DNA from: Hymenobacter ruricola
GTDB taxonomy: Bacteria; Bacteroidota; Bacteroidia; Cytophagales; Hymenobacteraceae
Direction of reading: 5' to 3'
Assembly (NCBI RefSeq): GCF_015694525.1
Contig: NZ_JADQDM010000007.1
Span: forward strand, 186,001-250,000
Length of the DNA: 64,000 bases
Position 1 is the first letter of the stretch; each line of letters begins with the position of its first letter. Below the pieces are notes generated by a model, which saw only the letters and a program-made list of their open reading frames with translations, was not told the DNA's origin and made no database searches. This document shows positions 50,808 through 58,309 of this stretch, piece by piece. The position numbers and the translations under genes were made by a program.

Positions 50808-51167
50808 ATGGAAAAACACAAAAACAAGGCGGTGGCGGTGGTGGGTAGCCGAGGCGTGAAAAGCTGCGCGGCGCTGACGCAGCGGCTGGCCGAACTGGAG
50901 CCGGCGGAAGTAGTGAGCGGGGGCGCGGCCGGCGTGGATGCCCTGGCGGCCAGCTGGGCCCGAGCCCACGGGGTGCCGCTGACGGAACTGCGGCCCGACT
51001 ATGCCGCCCACGGCCCGACGGCCGCCACCCATGTGCGCAATGCCGAGATAGTGAGGCGGGCCGCGCTGGTGCTGGTGGTGTGGGATGGCCAGAGCAAGGG
51101 GACGCTGAGCACACTGCGGGCCGCCCGGCGGCTGGGCCGGCCGGTGGAACTGCTGCCCCTGGACTGA
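50808..51167 (+). CDS. SLOG-superfamily protein (DUF2493/YspA-like)
   Basis: A 119-aa Rossmann-like protein: AVAVVGSRGVKSCAALTQRL (about residues 8-27), VVSGGAAGVDALAASWA (about 38-54), THVRNAEIVRRA and LVVWDGQSKGTLSTLRAARR (about 90-109). These are the nucleotide-binding motifs of the SLOG/DprA-like group, whose members sense or process nucleotide-derived ligands, and some act in phage-related or immune settings. The frame opens at 50745, but ATG at 50808 (MEKHKNK) precedes the domain directly. It is divergent from the early genes and just upstream of the long noncoding tract. Confidence 0.8.
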   Translation: MEKHKNKAVAVVGSRGVKSCAALTQRLAELEPAEVVSGGAAGVDALAASWARAHGVPLTELRPDYAAHGPTAATHVRNAEIVRRAALVLVVWDGQSKGTLSTLRAARRLGRPVELLPLD

Positions 51168-52300
51168 GCTGGCACCAGGCGGGCCAGCTGCCCCCCCCTG
51201 CCGGGCACCAGACCAAACACCCTGGATGCCTTGCCTTGGGGGTTTGGGGGCGGGCTGAGGCCCCCAATGGATACTCGGCGGAGCCGGCCTTGTGAGGCGG
51301 TAGTGGCCGACCAACGGGAGGCTGCGGAAGCCGAGGAGTATGACCGGGCGTTAGCCGGGGCATGATGGCGGGGGCTTGGGGTACTCCCCAATGAAACCCT
51401 CCGCGAAGCGGGCCTTGCTTCTGCCTGCGTGGCCTGAACGCAGACTTTACTGGCGGGTGGCGGGCTTTTAGGCCCGCGGCCTGCTGCCACTGCTAGGGGG
51501 TGCGGACCCGTGGCGTGGGGCCTTTTTTTGGCCCTGCGCGGCGGGACTGCGGTGCGGCGGGCTGGCGTTTGGGAGTTGCTTTTGAGGCTGTTGGTCCGGT
51601 AGTATCGGTGCGGTGGGGAGAGGGCCGGGACGGCGCTGCAATGACCGGAGCGACCGGAGCGCAGCAAGCGTGGGGAATGAGGAGCGCAGCAAGGCGCAGC
51701 GACGAATGAACGTAGCGCCGCGTCGCGTAGGGAGTGCAGGGAATGGAAGCGACGGCTGGCCCCGGGGCGGCTGGCACGGGCGGGGACGACGCGCTGCCTG
51801 GCGTGGGCTAATTGGTGCGGAAGGTTGGCCAGGCTGCGCGGCGGCGGGTGCGGCGGGCGGGCGTTTGGGAAGTATCAGGGGTAGCAGGTCCGACGCCCGC
51901 AGGAAGTCGGCCCGGGTGACTGGAGTAGCGGTGCGGTGGGTTGAGGCCGGGGCCCGGAGCGCAGTGACGCGGGGGCTGGTGCAGCAGGGCGTAGCGCAGG
52001 GGCTGGGCCGGGCGGTGGGTTACGGTAGCGGACGGGTGGCGTGGGGCCTTCTTCTAGGCCCGGCGCGGCCTGGCAGCGTGGGGCGGTGACACTGGAGAAT
52101 CAGCTGAAACGGCCGTCGAGCTGAGGGATGGTAAGGGCGCGACCAACGGGAGCGGTGCACAGCACGGGAGCGTAGCGCACCCCTGGACAGCCCGACCCCG
52201 GCCAGTAGCAGCGCGAAGGGCCGGGGGCAGCCCCACATCATTGAAATACTTCGTTTAATGCAAAAATAACAAACCCAATGTGGTACTGCTTTCGTAAAAT
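51168..52300. other. About 1.1 kb GC-rich, hairpin-rich tract with no credible gene
   Basis: No reading frame here gives protein-like sequence: the ORFs are Gly/Arg/Ala-only and unlike the neighbours. Structure is seen instead. Hairpins of the form GGGCC-(T-rich loop)-GGCCC occur at about 51461-51478, 51517-51535 and 52041-52060. A block around 51536-51660 recurs in degenerate form around 51836-51970 (shared GCGGCGGGC-GGCGTTTGGGA and GCGGTGCGGTGGG pieces). The 13-mer CGACCAACGGGAG occurs near both ends (about 51308 and 52140). Words of the type GGAGCGCAGC recur throughout. It may encode a large structured RNA or be decayed DNA. Confidence 0.45.
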
Positions 52301-52355
52301 ATGTTTGACATTAGCTAGCTTTGTACAAATAAATTTTACTTAACCTTTCAACATT

Positions 52356-52634
52356 ATGTTTAGCAGCACGAAAGCAGGACATATCTCGCACATTGTGACC
52401 ACGGCATTGCTGGGTCAGGTGGTGAGCAGCGGCCTTACGCCGCCCGACCCGTCGAAAATTGAGAACTACGGGCACTTGATAATTCAGGCCCTGGTGGCGC
52501 TGGTCACCATCTGGGCGACGGTGCGCAAGGCGCTGCAGAAGCCCGAGGAAGTCGTGAAGGTGCCGGTGGAAGTGGTACCTGTGGAACAGGCTGTTCCCCA
52601 ACGTGAAAAGAGCAATGGCAACGGAGTTGAATAA
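52356..52634 (+). CDS. Small membrane protein, holin-like
   Basis: A 92-aa product with a hydrophobic segment at about residues 42-58 (HLIIQALVALVTIWATV) after a weakly hydrophobic N-terminus, then a charged tail (RKALQKPEEVVKV and on). Size, one or two membrane spans, a charged C-terminus and overlap with an endolysin gene are the pattern of phage holins. A TAGCTTTG box at 52316-52323 with TTTCG 21 bp upstream may be its promoter. Sequence identity to a known holin family was not recognised. Confidence 0.6.
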   Translation: MFSSTKAGHISHIVTTALLGQVVSSGLTPPDPSKIENYGHLIIQALVALVTIWATVRKALQKPEEVVKVPVEVVPVEQAVPQREKSNGNGVE

Positions 52635-53085
52635 CCAGGCAGCGGCGCTACCAATGCTCCCGCCGCCGCGGTTGAACGTGGCGCAGCGGCTGCGGCAGGC
52701 CACGCGGCTGGCGCAGGTACGGACGGAGCTGGTGGAAGCCTATCAGCTGGCGTTGCGGCGCTGGATGGGTGACCCGGTGTTGATGACGCTGGGGCTGCCC
52801 TTCGTGAGCGAAGGGTACCGGTCGCCGGCGGCGCAGGATGAGCTGTACACCCACGGGCGGAGTGCGCCGGGGCCGGTGGTGACCTACAAGCGCGGTGGGG
52901 AGTCGAAGCACAACATGTTGCCGAGCCGGGCGCTGGACGTGGCGTTTCTGCTGGCCGATGGGACAGTGTCTTGGTCGGGGCTGCTGCTGAGCAAGTTTGC
53001 GCGGCTGATGAAGGCGGCCGATGCGCGGGTGCATTGGGGCGGCGACTGGCCAGGGTTTAAGGACCGACCGCATTTTGAGGTGTAG
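52615..53085 (+). CDS. M15-family peptidase, phage endolysin-like (L-Ala-D-Glu / VanY type)
   Basis: A 156-aa product. The M15 zinc site is visible: SEGYRSPAAQDELYTHGRS (about 65-83), SKHN with H99, ALDVAF with D108, and HWGGDWPGFKDRPHFEV with D144 and H153. Such enzymes cut peptidoglycan stem peptides and serve as phage endolysins. It has no signal peptide, so it needs a holin to leave the cell; the preceding gene overlaps it by 20 bp and has holin features. A terminator follows. A GTG at 52603 is an alternative start. Confidence 0.88.
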   Translation: MATELNNQAAALPMLPPPRLNVAQRLRQATRLAQVRTELVEAYQLALRRWMGDPVLMTLGLPFVSEGYRSPAAQDELYTHGRSAPGPVVTYKRGGESKHNMLPSRALDVAFLLADGTVSWSGLLLSKFARLMKAADARVHWGGDWPGFKDRPHFEV

Positions 53086-53094
53086 GGTGGAGAT

Positions 53095-53132
53095 GAAACG
53101 AGCGGGCCAGATGGTCCGCTCGTTTCGTTTTA
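53095..53132 (+). terminator. Terminator of the lysis pair
   Basis: Perfect 11-bp arms GAAACGAGCGG (53095-53105) and CCGCTCGTTTC (53116-53126), followed by GTTTTAT on the plus strand. It lies between the endolysin and the convergent hydrolase gene. Confidence 0.85.
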
Positions 53133-53143
53133 TCAGGCCCTGC

Positions 53144-53938
53144 TTACTTGGCAGCCGGGTACCAGTTACGCAGCCGAACGTCAATTTTCTTATTGCCCGC
53201 ATTCACCATCTTCTTGAAGGAAGCTACGTCACTCAGGCCATCCTGGCCTCGGTAGTGGTACGGGTAGACAATCCCCGGCTTGAAAGCCAGCACGCCCTGC
53301 GCGGCCTGGTTCACGTCCATGGTGTAGGGCAGGTTCATGCACACGAAGGCCACGTCGATGTTCTTCAGGCCGCGCATTTCGGCCGTGTCCTCGGTGTCGC
53401 CGGACAGGTACACGTTTTTGCCGCCCAGGTTCAGTAAGTAGCCATTACCGCGGCCTGCGGGATGCGGCGCGTCGGCTGCTTCGGGCAGGTTGTACATCGG
53501 AATGGCCGAAACACTCAGGCCCAACGTGTCGAGCTTCTGGCCGTTGCTAAGAATGCGGACCTGCGCTTTATACTCGGCCGGCAACTTTTCCGCTACGGCT
53601 TTGGGCACCACCATCAGGGCCTTGCCCACCGAGAGGCCCGCCAGCGTCTTGGGGTCCAGGTGGTCGCCGTGGATGTCGGTGATGAGGATAACATCGGGCG
53701 CGGCCAGGCCGGCGTAGGCTTCGGCCCCGCCGTAGGGGTCCACGTAAATGGTTTTGCCGTTCCAGGTAAACACCACGCTGCCGTGCGTGATGGGCTGCAC
53801 CGTGAGCGGGCCTTTGGTTGTCGGAATCTGGTCGGCGGCCGCGCGCATGGTTGTGGCTGCGGTAGGGGCGGTTTGGGCCGGGGCCTGCACCGCGTAGGCT
53901 GCCAGCGCGGCCGTGAGGAGAAGAGTGGATTTCATCAT
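53144..53938 (-). CDS. Exported metallo-beta-lactamase-fold hydrolase (UPF0173-like)
   Basis: The 264-aa product has a signal peptide (about 1-24, ending APAQT) and an MBL fold: HGSVVFTWNGKTIYVDPYGG (about 52-71), ILITDIHGDHLDP (about 85-97), YLSGDTEDTAEMRGLKNIDVAFV (about 175-197) and YPYHYRGQ near the end. The HxHxDH metal motif reads D-I-H-G-D-H, with Asp for the first His, so one zinc site may be altered. Substrate unknown. It looks like an ordinary chromosomal type of gene, so it may mark the end of the phage-like element or be cargo. Confidence 0.85.
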   Translation of the reverse strand: MMKSTLLLTAALAAYAVQAPAQTAPTAATTMRAAADQIPTTKGPLTVQPITHGSVVFTWNGKTIYVDPYGGAEAYAGLAAPDVILITDIHGDHLDPKTLAGLSVGKALMVVPKAVAEKLPAEYKAQVRILSNGQKLDTLGLSVSAIPMYNLPEAADAPHPAGRGNGYLLNLGGKNVYLSGDTEDTAEMRGLKNIDVAFVCMNLPYTMDVNQAAQGVLAFKPGIVYPYHYRGQDGLSDVASFKKMVNAGNKKIDVRLRNWYPAAK

Positions 53939-54354
53939 TTTTCTGTCGGTTGAGTAAGTGTTAAAAGCGGATTGTTACGGGCGCAGGAGGCCATGAGGTG
54001 GCGGCCGTTACCGAAAACAGTGCCCGTAACCTAGTCGCCCCACACAAGTTCAGGCCAGCTATAAGCCAGGTTGGTCGGTTAGGGCCAACAGAAGACGAGC
54101 GGGTTGGCAGAACGTTGGCATTGATACGCAGGCCAGCAAGGTGTTTCATTTCTAAAAGTTGTTATAAATAACATCTTTTAGAAATAGGATGCGGGAAGAC
54201 TAACCTGAATCGGAGCCGGAATCAGGAAAAAACTTTGCACATGAGCAATGTAATTTGACAGACTAAGTCACATTTTACTAATATTTTTGACAATTATGAA
54301 ACTAATATTATTAGCAGCACCGTATACTTGCATACTAGAACAGGGCTCAACTAT
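53939..54354. other. Gene-poor stretch with two dyads
   Basis: No convincing gene (a 62-codon minus ORF at 53961-54149 lacks protein character). GTTACGGGC (53974-53982) faces GCCCGTAAC (54022-54030) across 39 bp. A longer dyad at 54149-54184 has perfect arms TTTCTAAAAG and CTTTTAGAAA with an inner TGTTA/TAACA pair. From about 54150 the DNA becomes markedly AT-rich, and a TATACTTG box at about 54322-54329 may serve the next gene. This is a candidate boundary between element parts. Confidence 0.45.
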
Positions 54355-54540
54355 ATGAAAAACGTGATTTTACTTGGTGAAGCACGAATAGAAGTGGTGC
54401 CATTGGCGGGGAATATAGCGGGATGCGGTAAGCCTGGGGTTTGCGATAAAGTGGAAAACTGTGGGGCGGGTGTTACTGGCAATGAAGATTATACTCACAC
54501 TTTAATAACTACCGATAAATGGCTAATGCACGAGTATTGA
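54355..54540 (+). CDS. Small Cys-containing hypothetical protein
   Basis: A 61-aa product MKNVILLGEARIEVVPLAGN with a Cys/Gly segment (AGCGKPGVCDKVENCGAG, three Cys) and an acidic-polar end. No family was recognised. The ATG at 54355 is preferred over an upstream ATG at 54328, which sits in the putative promoter. It overlaps the next gene by 22 bp, which suggests a two-gene unit. Confidence 0.45.
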   Translation: MKNVILLGEARIEVVPLAGNIAGCGKPGVCDKVENCGAGVTGNEDYTHTLITTDKWLMHEY

Positions 54541-54776
54541 TGAATGTCCGGATTATGGAACATCAGGAAGGCGAGCGGACGGTGGAAATCACCCGGCCGA
54601 ATACGGACGCTTGGCGGGTGGCGCTGCCAGCAGCTTTAGATAACGACGAGCGGCTGACGGAGCTGGTCAACTTTGTGACGACGCAGTACCTGGTGGAAAT
54701 GCCGGCGGAAAGCATTCGGCTGGGCTGGGAAACCATCTATGCGCTGGTACGCACGGCACTGGCAGAGGCGGCCTGA
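54519..54776 (+). CDS. Small hypothetical protein
   Basis: An 85-aa product: strands in the first 35 residues (LMNVRIMEHQEGERTVEITRP) and helices after (RLTELVNFVTTQYLVEMPAESIRLGWETIYALVRTALAEA in outline). No known motif. It overlaps the preceding gene by 22 bp and is followed by a 211-bp space with a 24-bp direct repeat. Confidence 0.5.
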   Translation: MANARVLMNVRIMEHQEGERTVEITRPNTDAWRVALPAALDNDERLTELVNFVTTQYLVEMPAESIRLGWETIYALVRTALAEAA

Positions 54777-54795
54777 GCAAACTAGCTTTCTGGTA

Positions 54796-54928
54796 TGAGC
54801 CCATTGTGAGTCCTTTCGAAACTGGCCAACAGTGGAAGCAAATGGCTTTGAAACACGCTGCGGGCAAGAATTCGCGGTGCGGAGTTGGCGGCAGACTGGC
54901 ATGGTGAGCCCATTGTGAGTCCTTTCGA
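54796..54928. repeat. Pair of 24-bp direct repeats, 109 bp apart
   Basis: The 24 bp at 54796-54819 (TGAGCCCATTGTGAGTCC then TTTCGA) recur exactly at 54905-54928. The sequence between them is unrelated to the repeats and has no gene. The pair lies upstream of the gene at 54988. Confidence 0.85.
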
Positions 54929-54987
54929 GCAGGCGGCTGGCGTATAATTCCTACTAACCAGCACTTGCTGACTTAACCGGTTGAGAA

Positions 54988-55662
54988 ATGAAAACGCCCG
55001 TCGAAGAATACAAAGAGCCAAGAGACTCTAAGCAGATGCTGCAAAGCCTGATACTGGTGAAGACGGCGTTGCGCAGACTGCCGCTGCCCGGGAAAGCCTA
55101 CGCGCCACTGGTAGGGCTGATACTGGAGCTTAACTGGTCCGAAAAGCCACCGACGGCCAACGCCCTGCAGAAGCAGCTGAAGATTGACGGGAAGCTGTAC
55201 CGGCGTTGGCTCGATGCGCTATTCACCGACTTTCTGGCTTTGATTGAGGCCGACACGGACGCGCTGCAGTTTACGGACGTGGAGCACGTATTTTTTGTGG
55301 ATGGCTGGTTTGAGAACATTGAGTTCCGGTGTCGGCTGGCCGTAACCCCGCGGTTTGGCGAGAGCATCGAACTGCCATTTCTGGAAGCGGCGACGGGGTC
55401 TACCGCGTTTTATGTCAACCGCATCACGCACGAATACCAGCAGGGCAAAACGGTCATTACTTTGTCTCTGCGTGCGGGCAGGTTCAACTCGTATCTGCAT
55501 CAAATGGGCCAGCGGGCACGGTATGATGACAAGTTTGAGCGCAAGGCCTGGGGAATGAGTGATACGGAGCTGACGGAGTATTACCGGGCAATGTATCCGG
55601 ACTCACCGGCCCCTACCCTTGCACCTGGCGGACCTGGCGCGAAGCGAGCTGGTGGGTGGTGA
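54988..55662 (+). CDS. Hypothetical protein with N-terminal winged-helix-like region
   Basis: A 224-aa product. The first 90 residues are helical with NALQKQLKIDGKLYRRWLDALF, compatible with a winged helix. The rest is mostly beta (VEHVFFVDGWFENIEFRCRLAVTPRF, AFYVNRITHEYQQGKTVITLSL in outline), ending in a Pro/Gly tail. A replication or regulatory role on a mobile element is conceivable, but no family was recognised. It follows the 24-bp direct repeats. Confidence 0.55.
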   Translation: MKTPVEEYKEPRDSKQMLQSLILVKTALRRLPLPGKAYAPLVGLILELNWSEKPPTANALQKQLKIDGKLYRRWLDALFTDFLALIEADTDALQFTDVEHVFFVDGWFENIEFRCRLAVTPRFGESIELPFLEAATGSTAFYVNRITHEYQQGKTVITLSLRAGRFNSYLHQMGQRARYDDKFERKAWGMSDTELTEYYRAMYPDSPAPTLAPGGPGAKRAGGW

Positions 55663-55761
55663 GTTACATTAACGACAAAGTATGTACTGGGTAGCCCACT
55701 TCTTACTTTTACTTCGTTTGCTGCTGTATTAGCACCATTCCCTTATTGAAAATCCCTGTTT

Positions 55762-56580
55762 GTGATGCGTGGTCCTTACCCGGTTAGTGATGTATTGGTG
55801 GTGCTGGCGAAGGAGCCGAGTGACTTCTACATTGCGCAGACCCAGCAGTGGTACCGGATTCCGACCAGCAGCCGAATACCAGCCGCGCTGCGACAGGGAA
55901 CGGTGCGGTTTCTAGCATTTTACTTTCCGAGGGCTTTCAAGAAGCAGCAGTATAGCGTGCGGTACTACGCGGCCGTGACGAAGGTAGAAGTAGTGACACG
56001 GGCGGAGTTGTTTCCTGAAGAAACTACCAGCAGCCGCTCGGAGCAGAAGTATCACAAAATTTCGTTTGGGCCGCTACAGGAGCTGGCGCAGCCGATAGTG
56101 AGTTATCGAGGACGGCGACTATTATTTGTGCCGACGACCTGGGCGAAGTTTTCGCAGGCAACAGAGGTCAATGACCTGTTCCACGAAAGCCCGTTAGAGG
56201 ACGTGTTCTGGCAGGAGTTGCGGCGGCAGAATCTACCGGCTGAGCGGCAAGTTCTGCTGCAAACCAACGGCAAGAACTGGGTGTGTGACTTCGTTTTTTA
56301 TTGCGCGAAGGGCAACGTAGACGTGGAATGCGACGGCGACACGTACCACATGAGCCCGGAGGCGGTGATTTACGACAAAGCGCGAAACAATGAAATCGCT
56401 GCGGCAGCTGATTGGGATGTGCTGCGCTTTACCACCCGGCACATCGAGCAGGAAATGCCGTGGGCCATCGGGCTGGTGAAGCAGAAGATTGACCGGCTAG
56501 GCGGCCTGCACTACGCGAAGGAAAACGTGGTGCGGTACGTGACGACGCAGAACAACCAACTGGGACTTTTCGATGGATAG
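55762..56580 (+). CDS. Putative nuclease with C-terminal Vsr/DUF559-like domain
   Basis: A 272-aa product. The N-terminal half is beta-rich (DVLVVLAKEPSDFYIAQTQQWYRIP, VRFLAFYFPRAF). The C-terminal part (about 140-250) reads SPLEDVFWQELRRQNLPAERQVLLQ, then KNWVCDFVFYCAKGNVDVECDGDTYH, then RNNEIAAAADWDVLRFTTRHI. This is the layout of DUF559/very-short-patch-repair-like PD-(D/E)XK nucleases (Glu on the first helix, Asp, E-x-D, then the 'W.VLRF' strand). It is convergent with the CBASS effector gene 22 bp away. Likely a DNA nuclease of the defence island. Confidence 0.7.
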   Translation: MMRGPYPVSDVLVVLAKEPSDFYIAQTQQWYRIPTSSRIPAALRQGTVRFLAFYFPRAFKKQQYSVRYYAAVTKVEVVTRAELFPEETTSSRSEQKYHKISFGPLQELAQPIVSYRGRRLLFVPTTWAKFSQATEVNDLFHESPLEDVFWQELRRQNLPAERQVLLQTNGKNWVCDFVFYCAKGNVDVECDGDTYHMSPEAVIYDKARNNEIAAAADWDVLRFTTRHIEQEMPWAIGLVKQKIDRLGGLHYAKENVVRYVTTQNNQLGLFDG

Positions 56581-56601
56581 TTGCGCCAAGTGTTATGCTG
56601 C

Positions 56602-57840
56602 CTACTCCTTTGAGTTAATAATTAAAGCGGCAGTAAACTGGTGGGGCATCCGGTCGTAGACGACCAGAGCAGGCTGCGAATGCGGCATTAAGTCAAGGCC
56701 ACACGCTATGGCCACTGCAGATGGCACAGCGGGAAACATGTGGATGGCAGCCGCAAATTTGTGCTTGGTTTCCAGATATGCCAGCCAACGGCGGTAACAC
56801 TGGCGGAACTCGTCTAAGGAAACCACCGAGAGTATTACATCGGGGTTAGGGTCGGCGCTCACAGGTTGGATAAGAAACACGTGGTATGTTTCATCGATAT
56901 GAGCGGGCAGCTCTTGGCGGTGAATGGAGCCGCTTACATTGAGGATAACGGCTACCCGCGCCGGGTCGGGGCCATCCTGCAATACTTTCCAGTCGAATTG
57001 TTGAACTGTGGATTCTGGCAGCCAGTGCCAATGCTTTTCGTCAACACGCCGCCGTTGAAACAAAGTAGCGCTAACCTTATTGCCTAAGCTAAAACCCAAG
57101 TAAGTGAGAACGGGAATCCGTGCAAAGCCAAAGACTGATAGATGGTCAATGTGGCCTCCCTCAACGCCTTGACGAACTGTTGCCAACTGGTCGTTGATTT
57201 GTTTGCAAACTCCTTGATAATAAAGCTCCGGGCCATCTTCCGGCTCCCCAAGACGGGTCAGGTCAATTTCTGTTCCCTGGCGGTGAATATCGAGGGCAAA
57301 GTCAGCGAAGCGTGGCGGGGTGTGATGAAGGGTTGCGCTGTTGCACTCGGCACGGGTGAGTTGCACCGTGTTGCCCCGTATGCGCCCGACCAAGCGCACA
57401 ATGCACGTATGGTTGCTATGCGGCAGGCCCGTAACGTAGCGAATGTGCTCTTCTTGCTTCCGCTTGATTTGGCGCAATAATTCAACTGGGAAATCTTGTT
57501 GGGCAGCCGGATGGTCAATTTTGTGGTGGTGGGTGGCGCACAGCAGCATGAAATTGTCGACTTCATCCCGCAACTCTTTGGCTAGTGGATAGCTGCTGCG
57601 AGGAGAAGCCTCATCTAAGCTCTGACCAACAATATGGGCCATTTCACCCCGATTGAGTGAATAATGACCAAAGTCTGCCGACTCACTCAAGTCATCGTTG
57701 CAGAACTGGCACCGGCCACCAGCCCGCAGATAGAGAAGCTGCTTCACTTCAGCGCGGGGCTTCTTACGTTGCGGGGCTTTCTTAGCCGGCAGTTCTGTGG
57801 TTTTGTCGGCGGCTGCTTTTAACGATTTCGAAGGACTCAT
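56602..57840 (-). CDS. cap5: CBASS effector Cap5, HNH endonuclease fused to SAVED domain
   Basis: Cap5 is a DNA-degrading effector that is switched on when its SAVED domain binds the cyclic nucleotide made by the CD-NTase. The 412-aa product has an N-terminal Lys-rich arm, an HNH domain (about 30-115) with C44xxC47, H69 (AHIVG), N96 (DNFMLL) and C101xxH104 zinc ligands, and a SAVED domain (about 160-412) with SVFGFARIPVLTYLGFSLGN and a C-terminal HMFPAVPSAVAIACGL motif typical of SAVED. Its ATG overlaps the E2 gene stop by 4 bp. Length fits the family (about 400). Confidence 0.93.
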   Translation of the reverse strand: MSPSKSLKAAADKTTELPAKKAPQRKKPRAEVKQLLYLRAGGRCQFCNDDLSESADFGHYSLNRGEMAHIVGQSLDEASPRSSYPLAKELRDEVDNFMLLCATHHHKIDHPAAQQDFPVELLRQIKRKQEEHIRYVTGLPHSNHTCIVRLVGRIRGNTVQLTRAECNSATLHHTPPRFADFALDIHRQGTEIDLTRLGEPEDGPELYYQGVCKQINDQLATVRQGVEGGHIDHLSVFGFARIPVLTYLGFSLGNKVSATLFQRRRVDEKHWHWLPESTVQQFDWKVLQDGPDPARVAVILNVSGSIHRQELPAHIDETYHVFLIQPVSADPNPDVILSVVSLDEFRQCYRRWLAYLETKHKFAAAIHMFPAVPSAVAIACGLDLMPHSQPALVVYDRMPHQFTAALIINSKE

Positions 57841-58301
57841 TTCAGGTATTGCCAGGATTTTTGACTGGCCTTAATGGTTTGCGTGGGGTTAGGATGCAGG
57901 CCCCCACCCTGCCATTCGTTTGTGGTAAGCCAGTCCTCAAAATAGTAAAGCCAGGTTTTCGCCCATGGTACGAGGGTGCGAGAGAGCCGCTGATGTGGTT
58001 GCCATTCGCGCAACCAAGGCGTAAACAGGCACAGACGGATGGTACGCTGGCAGTACAAATGAGGAATGGTGCGGTCGCCGGCCAGCTCGCGTAGCGACGG
58101 GCTAACGACATGCACCTGTGGCCACGTGTTGGGCGAAGCGTAGGTAAGCCGAATGACATAGGTGCGGCTCAGCGAGGTAGGGCGTAGCGCCACCAGCCAA
58201 GTGAGGCCCTGCTTAGTAAGCTGGCCCTGCCCCTCGGGCCAGTCGCAACGCAAGGAAGCCAACTGCTGCGCCACAGACACACGCTTAATACCTTGGAACA
58301 T
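57837..58301 (-). CDS. cap2: E2-like protein of short type II CBASS
   Basis: A 154-aa product of the prokaryotic E2-like group found in short type II CBASS operons. Its signature runs IPHLYCQRTIRLCLF (about 79-93), TLVPWAKTWLYYFEDWL (about 109-125) and NEWQGGGLHPNP (about 128-139). C91 in LCLF is the likely catalytic cysteine. In full type II systems Cap2 (E1-E2) conjugates the CD-NTase to targets and primes it; short systems keep only an E2. It lies 8 bp after the CD-NTase and overlaps cap5 by 4 bp. No E1 or JAB peptidase (Cap3) gene is present. Confidence 0.85.
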   Translation of the reverse strand: MFQGIKRVSVAQQLASLRCDWPEGQGQLTKQGLTWLVALRPTSLSRTYVIRLTYASPNTWPQVHVVSPSLRELAGDRTIPHLYCQRTIRLCLFTPWLREWQPHQRLSRTLVPWAKTWLYYFEDWLTTNEWQGGGLHPNPTQTIKASQKSWQYLK

Positions 58302-58309
58302 GGCTTCGA

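Noticed and set aside
51613..52089. 158-codon ORF in the GC-rich tract
   Set aside because: Nearly all Gly, Arg, Ala and Val with no hydrophobic core pattern and no homology recalled; treated as noncoding.
53961..54149. 62-codon minus-strand ORF
   Set aside because: No protein-like pattern, and it overlaps a dyad; no support beyond an open frame.
54211..54233. Possible right attachment site resembling the tRNA-Leu 3' end
   Set aside because: About 13 nt resemble the T-arm region, but in inverse orientation to the tRNA, while an attachment repeat must be direct. It is also part of a small local dyad.
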